Positions 1-5,409 of a stretch of DNA of 5,409 bases are shown one piece after another. The stretch is from positions 1 through 5,409 of the forward strand of contig CAJKOS010000130.1 of the NCBI GenBank assembly GCA_905201565.1, read 5' to 3'. How positions within the stretch are numbered: the stretch's first letter is position 1; each line of letters starts with the position of its first letter. The notes below the pieces were generated by a model. The model ran no database searches, was not told the DNA's origin, and saw nothing but the letters and a program-made list of their open reading frames with translations. A program made the position numbers and the translations under genes. The DNA comes from an uncultured Erysipelotrichaceae bacterium. GTDB taxonomy: Bacteria > Bacillota_I > Bacilli_A > Erysipelotrichales > Erysipelotrichaceae.

Positions 1-84
1 GGACATTCGCCCTGCCATTTAATTTACCTTGTTGTTATTTCGGTGAATAGTAACCTTTTTGTTTTTCGATAAAGAAAAAAACTC

Positions 85-113
85 TTTACAAACATCATAC
101 GCAGTTGTAATAT
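85..113 (+). promoter_or_regulatory. Promoter of tRNA-Leu (sigma-A type)
   Basis: The -35 element TTTACA (85-90) matches TTGACA at five of six positions. It is followed by exactly 17 bases and then TAATAT (108-113) as the -10. Transcription would start near 119-122, only a few bases before the mature tRNA at 125. A second A/T-rich hexamer, TATAAA (111-116), is possible but gives a 20-base spacer. The A/T-rich stretch just upstream (55-82) could act as an UP element; that is inference. Confidence 0.72.
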
Positions 114-124
114 AAATAAGCAAT

Positions 125-209
125 GCGGATATGGCGGAACTGGTAGACGCGCTGATTTCAGGTGTCAGTGGGGAGACTCGTGCAGATTCGAATTCTGTTA
201 TCCGCACCA
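125..209 (+). tRNA. tRNA-Leu (anticodon CAG)
   Basis: An 85-nt class II tRNA, read directly from its folding. The acceptor stem GCGGATA (125-131) pairs perfectly with TATCCGC (199-205). The discriminator is A206 and CCA is encoded (207-209). The D stem is GCG/CGC (134-136 with 148-150), with GG in the loop. The anticodon stem CTGAT/GTCAG (152-156, 164-168) encloses the 7-base loop TTCAGGT, placing anticodon CAG at 159-161, which reads CUG leucine codons. A long 13-base variable arm (169-181) and a T arm with loop TTCGAAT (187-193) complete it. The long variable arm plus the CAG anticodon and A73 identify leucine rather than serine or tyrosine. It stands alone and is not part of a tRNA cluster in this window. 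Confidence 0.97.
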
Positions 210-217
210 TAAAGATG

Positions 218-246
218 AAGCTCCTTGTACAGGGGCTTTTCTTTTT
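218..246 (+). terminator. Intrinsic terminator after tRNA-Leu
   Basis: The arms AAGCTCCT (218-225) and AGGGGCTT (231-238) form an 8-bp stem with one G-T wobble and a 5-base loop. The stem is followed by the T-rich run TTCTTTTT (239-246). It sits 8 bases after the tRNA CCA end and ends 10 bases before the ribosome binding site of the next gene, so any transcription of that gene from the tRNA promoter must read through it. Confidence 0.8.
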
Positions 247-255
247 GCTGGTGAC

Positions 256-261
256 AGGAGG
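256..261 (+). promoter_or_regulatory. Strong RBS that decides the PAP2 gene start
   Basis: AGGAGG is a full Shine-Dalgarno match. It lies 5 bases before the ATG at 267 but only 2 bases before the in-frame GTG at 264. The spacing favours ATG 267 as the real start and gives a 250-residue protein. Confidence 0.8.
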
Positions 262-266
262 TTGTG

Positions 267-1019
267 ATGCGCAGGGATAGAACATTGATTGCCATGATGG
301 CAGTGTGTCTTGCTTTGTTTATTGCAGGGACATTGTTTGATGAACCGGTGGAATGGTTTATGGTGGAACATGGTTCATCTTTCGTTTCTGCAGTTGCGGC
401 AGCGATAGGACCATTACCGCCGTATGTCATGTTATCGATGTGTTTTGCATATCTATCAAGGGAGAACAGGTTTCTTGAAATTGGTTCAGTCGTATTTGCC
501 TTTGTGTCAGGCTGGAGCCTGTTTCATCGATTTGTGGATGGTATTGGACTGCTTGTTTCTGTTTTTGTTACTGGTATTGCGATATATGGTCTTATGAAGT
601 GGCTTGTGAGCAGGATGGAAAGCAGTGATGAAAACAGAAAGAAAATCATTACTAGTATTGTGGTCATTGTTATAGCACGGTTGATTGTCGAAGTGATGAA
701 GATTGTTTTTGCCCGTCCAAGATTTGTGTATCTTTGTGAATTGGATGCTTCTTATACGCCATGGTTTCGTGCTGGTGGTCCTGTATTATCTGATGATCGC
801 TTCAAGAGTTTTCCCAGTGGTCATGCGATGTCTGCAGCTTTGTTATATATGCGGACAATGTGGAAAGATGGCAGGAAGTGGAAGGGCATTGCAATCTGCT
901 TTGCCTTGTTTGTCAGCCTTGGACGGATGATGTGTGGCATGCATTACCTTACAGATGTAGCGATGGGAATGTTTGTTGGATATGGTTCTTTGTATCTTAT
1001 GAAAAGCATGCTAGAATAG
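267..1019 (+). CDS. PAP2-family membrane phosphatase
   Basis: Integral membrane phosphatase of the PAP2 / phosphatidic acid phosphatase type 2 superfamily. These enzymes use a histidine nucleophile to remove phosphate from lipid phosphates such as phosphatidic acid, phosphatidylglycerophosphate or undecaprenyl diphosphate; the substrate cannot be told here. The 250 residues carry all three motifs. Motif 1 is K145-x6-R152, with F153 where proline is usual. Motif 2 is PSGH at 184-187. Motif 3 is GR-x5-H-x3-D with R220, H226 (nucleophile) and D230, with G219 in place of the usual serine. Hydrophobic stretches at roughly 6-22, 37-62, 72-113, 128-147, 205-220 and 230-247 suggest about six membrane helices. 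The loop between motifs 1 and 2 (about 155-182) should face outside together with the active site. Start at ATG 267 is set by the AGGAGG. No promoter fits between the tRNA terminator and the start. The next gene begins 5 bases after the stop. Confidence 0.9.
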   Translation: MRRDRTLIAMMAVCLALFIAGTLFDEPVEWFMVEHGSSFVSAVAAAIGPLPPYVMLSMCFAYLSRENRFLEIGSVVFAFVSGWSLFHRFVDGIGLLVSVFVTGIAIYGLMKWLVSRMESSDENRKKIITSIVVIVIARLIVEVMKIVFARPRFVYLCELDASYTPWFRAGGPVLSDDRFKSFPSGHAMSAALLYMRTMWKDGRKWKGIAICFALFVSLGRMMCGMHYLTDVAMGMFVGYGSLYLMKSMLE

Positions 1020-1024
1020 CTTTC

Positions 1025-1447
1025 ATGAAAAACTGGTTACGAAATCTCAGCATGAAGTACATCCGCTTCATGCAGGGCAGATATGGTATGTATGGCATGG
1101 ATAATCTTAACCGCACCGCATCCTGGCTTGTGGTTATCCTGGACCTTGTTGGTCTTTTGTTCAATCTTTCGATACTTGTGTATCTTTCTCTTGTTGTCCT
1201 GGTGATGATCATGTACCGCATCTATTCGAAAAACATCGTCAAGCGGACCATGGAAAATACAAAGTTCCGGGAGCTGACAGGTGGTATACGGCATTATGGC
1301 ATGGCTTTGAAAAAGAATCATGATGATCCTGACCACAAATACTTTGTATGTCCTTCCTGCCACCAGCTTGTCAGGGTTCCTTCTGGAAGAGGGAAGATTG
1401 AAATTACCTGTCCAAAATGCAGAAAGATGTTTACGAGAAAGAGCTGA
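1025..1447 (+). CDS. Small two-helix membrane protein with C-terminal zinc ribbon
   Basis: A 140-residue protein of unknown function. A basic N-terminal segment (1-30, containing FMQGRYG at 15-21) is followed by two adjacent hydrophobic helices at about 32-48 and 50-66. A charged linker leads to a zinc ribbon: CPSC with C109 and C112, then CPKC with C129 and C132, separated by the basic stretch VRVPSGRGK (116-124). The four cysteines should bind one zinc ion, and the ribbon should face the cytosol next to the basic linker. From memory, similar small zinc-ribbon membrane proteins are common in Bacillota and are usually annotated as hypothetical. The start is uncertain: ATG 1025 lies 5 bases after the PAP2 stop and has no Shine-Dalgarno, suggesting coupled translation. 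ATG 1052 (residue 10) would keep the whole recognisable core and also lacks one. The end of the gene doubles as one arm of a terminator. Confidence 0.8.
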   Translation: MKNWLRNLSMKYIRFMQGRYGMYGMDNLNRTASWLVVILDLVGLLFNLSILVYLSLVVLVMIMYRIYSKNIVKRTMENTKFRELTGGIRHYGMALKKNHDDPDHKYFVCPSCHQLVRVPSGRGKIEITCPKCRKMFTRKS

Positions 1448-1462
1448 CATCTTTCTTTTTTT
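1421..1462 (+). terminator. Intrinsic terminator overlapping the zinc-ribbon gene end
   Basis: AGAAAGATGT (1421-1430) and ACATCTTTCT (1447-1456) are a perfect 10-bp inverted repeat with a 16-base loop, followed by six T (1457-1462). The left arm and loop are coding sequence for the last residues, and the right arm begins at the last base of the TGA stop. The stem is A/T-rich and the loop is longer than in most strong terminators, so efficiency may be moderate. It closes the PAP2/zinc-ribbon unit before pepC. Confidence 0.68.
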
Positions 1463-1505
1463 CGGTTTCTGGAGTATCCTCATTCATTAGAAAGAAGGAG
1501 TTCTC

Positions 1506-2822
1506 ATGAAAGAAATCACAAAAGAAGAATTAATGAATATGCGAGAAGCATACCTTTCTGATAACAAGGCAAGAGTTGTCAGAAATGCATTGACAAAGAA
1601 TGATATCAGCACAATCAGCCGTGACTTTACGGCTCTGTGCGATAATCCATCTGTTTTCTCAATTGATCTCAAGACGATGCCGGTAACCAACCAGATGCAG
1701 TCTGGCAGATGCTGGATTTTCAGTGCCATGAATGTATTGCGTGAAATGATCGCAAAGAAGTACAACATCAAGGAGTTTGAACTGTCCCAGAACTATATAG
1801 CTTTCTATGACAAACTTGAGAAGGCAAACTGGTTCATGGATTGTGTCATTGCGGAAAAGGACAGCGACTTCAACAGTCCGGAAATGCGCTATCTTCTCGA
1901 AAGTGCAGTAGGGGATGGCGGACAGTGGAATATGCTTGTGTCCATTGTCAAAAAGTATGGTATCTGCCCAAAGACAGCCATGCCTGAAACATACCAGTCT
2001 TCCCACACTGGCAATATGAACAGGATTCTGAACAGACGCCTGCGCAAGTTTGCCTGTGATATCCGCAAGATGAATGATGAAGAGATGCAGACTTACCGCA
2101 CAAAGACAACAAAGGAAATCTATGGTCTTATCGCAAGCTGCTTTGGCCTTCCACCGGTTTCCTTCACCTTTGAATATGTGGACAAGGATGATGTGCACCA
2201 TGCGGAATATGATGTGACACCACTTGACTTCTACCACAACTATCTTGGTGAAGACCTCGATGACTATGTCAACATCATCAATGGTCCTACTGCCGATAAG
2301 CCTTTCTACAAGCAGTATTCTGTCAAATACCTCGGCAATGTGGTAAACGGCAACCTGATTTCCCTTGTCAATCTGCCAATGGAAGATTTCAAGGCTGCGA
2401 TTCTTGCCCAGCTCAAGGATGGTTATCCGGTATGGTTTGGCTGTGATTGTGGTGCCGATGGTGATCGTGAGGCAGGTCTTTGGGATGATCAGGCATTTGC
2501 CTATGGTGATACATTTGATATGGACCTTGAAATGGACAAGGCAGAGATGCTCGACTTCCGTCAGTCTGCCATGAACCATGCGATGGTCTTCACCGGTGTC
2601 AACCTTGTCAATGGTAAGCCGACAAGATGGAAGATTGAAAATTCCTGGGGTGACAAGGTTGCCAATAAGGGTTACTACACATGCAGTGATACATGGTTTG
2701 ATAAGTATATGTATGCGGCTGCTGTTAACAGAAAGTATCTTTCTGAGAAGGCACTTGCGGCTTTGCAGGAAGAAGCTGTAGAACTTGAACCATGGGATCC
2801 ATTTGGAACACTGGCAGACTGA
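1506..2822 (+). CDS. pepC: Aminopeptidase C (PepC, bleomycin hydrolase family C1)
   Basis: Cytosolic cysteine aminopeptidase that removes N-terminal amino acids from peptides; family members have broad specificity and form hexamers with the active sites inside a central chamber. At 438 residues it has the usual full length. The papain-type active site is complete: Q63 (oxyanion hole) lies six residues before the nucleophile C69 in QSGRCWIFS, the general base is H358 in MNHAM, and N379 sits in ENSWG. The C-terminal tail ends PWDPFGTLAD; in this family the tail reaches into the active site and enforces aminopeptidase action. There is no signal peptide. The start at 1506 has AAGGAG (1495-1500) 5 bases upstream. 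It stands between a terminator and the leu regulatory region, so it is probably a single-gene unit, but I could not identify a convincing promoter in 1463-1494. No strong terminator follows it. Confidence 0.96.
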   Translation: MKEITKEELMNMREAYLSDNKARVVRNALTKNDISTISRDFTALCDNPSVFSIDLKTMPVTNQMQSGRCWIFSAMNVLREMIAKKYNIKEFELSQNYIAFYDKLEKANWFMDCVIAEKDSDFNSPEMRYLLESAVGDGGQWNMLVSIVKKYGICPKTAMPETYQSSHTGNMNRILNRRLRKFACDIRKMNDEEMQTYRTKTTKEIYGLIASCFGLPPVSFTFEYVDKDDVHHAEYDVTPLDFYHNYLGEDLDDYVNIINGPTADKPFYKQYSVKYLGNVVNGNLISLVNLPMEDFKAAILAQLKDGYPVWFGCDCGADGDREAGLWDDQAFAYGDTFDMDLEMDKAEMLDFRQSAMNHAMVFTGVNLVNGKPTRWKIENSWGDKVANKGYYTCSDTWFDKYMYAAAVNRKYLSEKALAALQEEAVELEPWDPFGTLAD

Positions 2823-2887
2823 ATGAAAACAGTTTCATAAAGTTTGAAAAATAAATCATAATAATTCTGCAAATTTCCATTTTCTTG

Positions 2888-2916
2888 TTGCACAGGCATT
2901 TCTCATCTTCTACAAT
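2888..2916 (+). promoter_or_regulatory. Candidate promoter of the leu T-box operon
   Basis: TACAAT (2911-2916) matches the -10 consensus at five of six positions. TTGCAC (2888-2893), a weak -35 match, lies exactly 17 bases upstream. A start near 2922-2925 would put the whole T-box leader in the transcript with about 20 unstructured bases ahead of Stem I. An alternative -35, TTGTTG (2885-2890), would give a 20-base spacer. Confidence 0.5.
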
Positions 2917-2934
2917 GTTGCCATTGAGAAATGC
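2896..2934. repeat. Perfect 10-bp inverted repeat around the leu -10 element
   Basis: GCATTTCTCA (2896-2905) is the exact reverse complement of TGAGAAATGC (2925-2934). The arms are 19 bases apart and enclose the TACAAT -10 candidate. The left arm lies in the promoter spacer and the right arm at or just after the expected transcription start. The placement would suit a two-site operator for a dimeric regulator, or a hairpin in any RNA that reads in from pepC. Neither role is proven by the sequence. Confidence 0.6.
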
Positions 2935-3130
2935 ATTGACTGGGAAAAAAGCTATGGACACATGCATAGAGAACTGCCGGGTGGTGGAAGGCAGCGATGT
3001 CGAAATGGTCATACTCGCCCATGAGCAGCAGTTCCGAACACGTTGTTTAGTAGGGACTGACGGGAGTTCCCGTTACAGAAACAGCGATTCGCAGTATGCC
3101 GATCGCGCTGAGTGGCCGTATTGTGGCAAT

Positions 3131-3166
3131 AAGAGTGGTACCGCGGAAAATGATATTCCGTCTCTT
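3131..3166 (+). promoter_or_regulatory. T-box antiterminator
   Basis: Helix A1 is AAGAG (3131-3135) with CTCTT (3162-3166). The 7-base bulge TGGTACC (3136-3142) captures the uncharged tRNA NCCA end. Helix A2 is GCGGAA (3143-3148) with TTCCGT (3156-3161), with loop AATGATA. Bases 3157-3166 are shared with the terminator, so the two structures exclude each other. Confidence 0.92.
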
Positions 3167-3191
3167 GGGGTAACCTGAGGGACGGATTTTT
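3157..3191 (+). terminator. T-box regulated intrinsic terminator
   Basis: TCCGTCTCTTGGG (3157-3169) pairs over 13 positions, including three G-T wobbles, with CCTGAGGGACGGA (3174-3186) around the GNRA-type tetraloop GTAA. Five T follow (3187-3191). Without uncharged tRNA this hairpin should stop transcription 33 bases before leuA. Confidence 0.93.
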
Positions 3192-3224
3192 CTTTCCTTC
3201 AGGAGAAAGGAAAGGAAGAAGAAT

Positions 3225-4898
3225 ATGAACAACGAAAAGTACAGTCCCGGGTATTTCCCGGCACCCGATGGGTATGATTCATGGGTAAAGAAAGACCACA
3301 TCGAAAAGGCACCGGCATGGTGCAGTGTTGACCTGCGGGATGGAAACCAGGCATTGATCACGCCGATGAACCTGGAAGAGAAACTGCGGTTCTTTGAGAT
3401 GCTTGTCAAAATCGGATTCAAGGAAATTGAAGTCGGCTTTCCGGCAGCTTCTGAAACGGAATATGAATTTGTGCGCACACTGATTGAGAAGAATATGGTT
3501 CCTGAAGATGTGACATTACAGGTGCTGACCCAGTGTCGTGACCATATCATCCGCCGTACATTTGAAGCGGTGAAAGGTGCGCCAAAGGCGATTATCCACT
3601 TCTACAATTCGACTTCGGTTGCCCAGCGTGAACAGGTATTCGCCAAATCGAAAAAAGAAATCAAAAAGATTGCGACCGATGGGGCTGAACTTGTCTATCA
3701 GCTTTCCAAAGAATATGAAGGCAATTTTCAGTTTGAATACTCCCCGGAAAGTTTTACCGGAACAGAGATGGACTATGCCCTTGAAGTGTGCAATGCAGTT
3801 CTTGATGTGATGAAACCTGCACCGGATAACAAGATGATCATCAACCTGCCTTCCACCGTGCAGATGAGCATGCCGCATGTCTATGCATCACAGATTGAAT
3901 ATGTGTCTCACAATCTCAAATACCGCGACAGTGTCATCCTTTCCCTGCATCCGCATAATGATCGGGGAACAGGCGTTGCGGATGCGGAACTTGGTGTGCT
4001 TGCCGGGGCAGAGCGCATAGAGTGCTGCCTGTTTGGAAATGGAGAAAGAACAGGAAATGTGGATGCGGTAACGCTTGCCCTCAATATGTATGGACATGGC
4101 GTTGACCCAGAACTTGATTTTTCTGATATGCCGTCCATTGTCAAAACATATGAGGAAGTGACGCATATGCATGTGTATGAACGTTCTCCTTATGCGGGGA
4201 AGCTTGTCTTTGCGGCATTCTCCGGCAGTCATCAGGATGCCATTGCCAAAGGCATGAAATACAGGCGCACACACCATGATACAAATTGGACGGTACCGTA
4301 TATTCTGATCGACCCACAGGATATCGGACGCACATATGATGGGGATATCATCCGCATCAATTCCCAATCCGGTAAAGGTGGTATCAGCTATGTTCTGGAA
4401 GAAAACTATGGCTTTATGATGCCACCAAAGATGAAAGAAGATCTTGGTTATGCGGTAAAGGGAGTCTCTGATGAAGGACATCGGGAACTGAGTGTCAAAG
4501 AAGTCTATGACATCTTTGTTTCACGGTATCTCAATGTGGAAGAACCCGTACATATCGAACGGTTTTCCTTCCGTACAGGAGCAGGAAATACAGAGGCGGT
4601 TGTTACAGTGAATGATAAGGTCATCAGTGGAACTGGCAATGGATCGCTTGACGGGGTCAGTAATGCTTTGAAGCAGTTTGTTGGCAATGCATATGAACTG
4701 GAAACGTATTCCCAGCATGCCATGGATGAAGGATCAGACGCAAAAGCGGCGAGTTATGTTGGATTGCGATGGCATGATGGAACTGTTACATGGGGTGCAG
4801 GTATGGATAACGATATTATCACTGCTGGTGTCCGTGCACTTGTTTCCGCTATCAATAATCACAGTGAAGAAAGGATGGATAAAACATCATGGCGATGA
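3225..4898 (+). CDS. leuA: 2-isopropylmalate synthase (LeuA, type 2)
   Basis: Catalyses the first committed step of leucine synthesis in the cytosol: 2-ketoisovalerate plus acetyl-CoA gives 2-isopropylmalate. The TIM-barrel catalytic domain (about residues 27-305) has [11 protein letters not shown] with R38 and metal ligand D39, the metal pair H242 and H244 in HPHNDRGTG, and ligand N278 in GNGERTGN. The DLRDGNQ form, rather than DTTLRDGEQ, and the 557-residue length mark the type 2 branch (the Corynebacterium/Mycobacterium and yeast kind). A linker region leads to the C-terminal leucine-sensing domain (about 440-545), with the conserved GTGNGSLDG stretch, so feedback inhibition by leucine is expected from the family. 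The start at 3225 is preceded by AAAGGAAG (3211-3218). It is the first gene behind the T-box and overlaps leuC by 10 bases. No truncation or frameshift is visible. Confidence 0.97.
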   Translation: MNNEKYSPGYFPAPDGYDSWVKKDHIEKAPAWCSVDLRDGNQALITPMNLEEKLRFFEMLVKIGFKEIEVGFPAASETEYEFVRTLIEKNMVPEDVTLQVLTQCRDHIIRRTFEAVKGAPKAIIHFYNSTSVAQREQVFAKSKKEIKKIATDGAELVYQLSKEYEGNFQFEYSPESFTGTEMDYALEVCNAVLDVMKPAPDNKMIINLPSTVQMSMPHVYASQIEYVSHNLKYRDSVILSLHPHNDRGTGVADAELGVLAGAERIECCLFGNGERTGNVDAVTLALNMYGHGVDPELDFSDMPSIVKTYEEVTHMHVYERSPYAGKLVFAAFSGSHQDAIAKGMKYRRTHHDTNWTVPYILIDPQDIGRTYDGDIIRINSQSGKGGISYVLEENYGFMMPPKMKEDLGYAVKGVSDEGHRELSVKEVYDIFVSRYLNVEEPVHIERFSFRTGAGNTEAVVTVNDKVISGTGNGSLDGVSNALKQFVGNAYELETYSQHAMDEGSDAKAASYVGLRWHDGTVTWGAGMDNDIITAGVRALVSAINNHSEERMDKTSWR

Positions 4899-5409
4899 CG
4901 ATGACACAAAAGATTCTCGCAGATCATGCGGGAATGAAAGAGGTGAGAGCAGGAGAACTCATCAATGCAAAACTGGATCTTGTCCACGGTAACGATATCA
5001 CGACACCGGTTGCCATCAATGCTTTTGAAAAAGCAGGATTCAAAGAAGTATTTGACAAGGACAAGGTATCTATCGTCCTTGACCACTTTGTGCCAAACAA
5101 GGATATCAAAAGTGCTGAACAGTCAAAACAATGCCGTACATTTGCCTGTACACACAACATCTCCCATTTCTATGATGTGGGAAAGATGGGCATTGAACAT
5201 GCCTTGCTGCCAGAGAAGGGTATCGTCATTGCCGGGGATTGTGTGATTGGTGCAGACAGCCATACATGTACATATGGAGCACTTGGTGCTTTTGCGACAG
5301 GCGTAGGTTCTACTGACATGGCTGCAGGTATGGCAACAGGTGAAGCCTGGTTCAAAGTGCCTTCTGCCATCCGCATCAATCTGACAGGTGAGCTTCAGGA
5401 CATGGTTTC
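4889..5409 (+). CDS. leuC: 3-isopropylmalate dehydratase large subunit (LeuC), 5' part
   Basis: Large subunit of isopropylmalate isomerase, which works with LeuD and a 4Fe-4S cluster to convert 2-isopropylmalate to 3-isopropylmalate, the step after LeuA. Only the first 173 codons are in the window; the reading frame runs open off the end. Family signatures seen are MTQKIL (5-10), [10 protein letters not shown] (31-40), [14 protein letters not shown] (65-78), and the aconitase-type [15 protein letters not shown] (121-135). The shape fits the shorter HacA-like LeuC (about 420 residues). Its cluster cysteines would lie beyond the window. Three in-frame ATGs at 4889, 4895 and 4901 compete. I chose 4889 because [10 protein letters not shown] resembles the usual start and GGAT (4877-4880) lies 8 bases upstream; ATG 4895 would give the classic ATGA overlap with the leuA stop. 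It is expected to be co-transcribed with leuA under T-box control, with leuD and leuB likely downstream. Confidence 0.96.
   Translation, partial: MAMTMTQKILADHAGMKEVRAGELINAKLDLVHGNDITTPVAINAFEKAGFKEVFDKDKVSIVLDHFVPNKDIKSAEQSKQCRTFACTHNISHFYDVGKMGIEHALLPEKGIVIAGDCVIGADSHTCTYGALGAFATGVGSTDMAAGMATGEAWFKVPSAIRINLTGELQDMV

Larger units (their letters stand above)
2942..3191 (+). promoter_or_regulatory. T-box riboswitch, leucine type (specifier CTC)
   Basis: A tRNA-sensing leader that lets transcription continue into leuA when a leucine tRNA is uncharged. Stem I base: GGAA (2943-2946) with TTCC (3032-3035), and GCT-ATGG (2951-2957) with CCAT-G-AGC (3019-3026). The AGAGA motif (2968-2972) is followed by the distal hairpin CTGCC/GGCAG (2974-2978, 2990-2994) with loop GGGTGGTGGAA, the usual tRNA-elbow contact. 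On the 3' side of Stem I the specifier codon reads CTC (3014-3016) just ahead of GCCCATGAG, meaning leucine. A conserved middle hairpin, ACGGG/CCCGT (3060-3064, 3069-3073), follows, and then the hallmark T-box AAGAGTGGTACCGCGG (3131-3146). The base after TGG is T, which pairs with discriminator A of a leucine tRNA. The CTC specifier fits tRNA-Leu(GAG). Helix limits are read by eye. Confidence 0.96.

Noticed and set aside
1..66. A gene end (frame ending in TAA at 20-22) or a minus-strand gene start (ATG at 18-16 with AAGG upstream), and a T-rich stretch at 55-66 as a terminator.
   Set aside because: Only a handful of codons are visible in either direction and they cannot be told apart. The possible stem before the T run is about 3 bp. 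Sequence left of the window is needed.
860..1024. Upstream extension of the zinc-ribbon reading frame into the PAP2 gene.
   Set aside because: The extra 55 residues overlap the catalytic third motif of PAP2 in another frame and do not resemble a membrane protein N-terminus. A start at 1025 or 1052 fits better.
1463..1494. A promoter for pepC in the short gap after the terminator.
   Set aside because: No pair of hexamers with acceptable match and 16-18 base spacing could be found by eye, so none is called.
1659..2579. A long open frame of 306 codons on the minus strand opposite pepC.
   Set aside because: It lies wholly antisense to a gene with an intact active site and full family length, and its translation shows no recognisable motif. 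It is a shadow of pepC codon use.
2823..2838. Hairpin ATGAAA-ACAG-TTTCAT right after pepC as a terminator.
   Set aside because: The stem is only 6 bp and A/T-rich, and no T run follows it, so it does not qualify as an intrinsic terminator.
3011..3013. ATA (isoleucine) as the T-box specifier.
   Set aside because: The position relative to the GCCCATGAG element and the downstream leuA-leuC genes support CTC at 3014-3016 instead.
2885..3178. An open frame of 97 codons in front of leuA.
   Set aside because: It is fully explained by the T-box RNA structure and has no Shine-Dalgarno or protein motif.
3888..4481. An open frame of 197 codons on the minus strand opposite leuA.
   Set aside because: It is antisense to a well-conserved enzyme, and its translation shows no recognisable family.

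Overview
The window looks like chromosomal DNA of a low-to-moderate GC Bacillota (Firmicutes). The evidence is strong AGGAGG-type ribosome binding sites, a tRNA with an encoded CCA end, a C1-type aminopeptidase (PepC), and above all a classical T-box leader in front of leucine biosynthesis genes. A gut Erysipelotrichia or Clostridia member is a reasonable guess, but the sequence alone does not settle it. All supported genes are on the + strand, and no mobile element, CRISPR array or phage gene is visible.

Layout. Positions 1-84 hold no gene I can support. A near-consensus promoter (85-113) drives a tRNA-Leu with anticodon CAG (125-209), followed at once by an intrinsic terminator (218-246). 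Ten bases later a strong ribosome binding site starts a two-gene unit: a PAP2-family membrane phosphatase (267-1019) and a small two-helix membrane protein with a C-terminal zinc ribbon (1025-1447). An intrinsic terminator hairpin lies partly inside the end of the second gene. Next is pepC (1506-2822), a complete cytosolic cysteine aminopeptidase of the bleomycin hydrolase family.

The 402 bases between pepC and leuA are regulatory. They contain a candidate promoter (2888-2916) embedded in a perfect 10-bp inverted repeat, then a full T-box riboswitch (about 2942-3191). The riboswitch has a readable leucine specifier codon (CTC, 3014-3016), the TGG-containing antiterminator bulge, and a competing terminator. 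It controls leuA (2-isopropylmalate synthase, 3225-4898) and leuC (isopropylmalate dehydratase large subunit, 4889 to the window end), whose reading frames overlap.

How the parts relate. leuA and leuC catalyse the first and second committed steps from 2-ketoisovalerate to leucine. The T-box should raise their transcription when a leucine tRNA is uncharged. PepC can release amino acids, leucine among them, from peptides, so the neighbourhood has a loose leucine-supply theme, though only leuA-leuC share clear control. I see no undescribed system. The points worth a second look are the tRNA-to-PAP2 read-through arrangement, the terminator inside a coding end, and the palindrome around the leu promoter.
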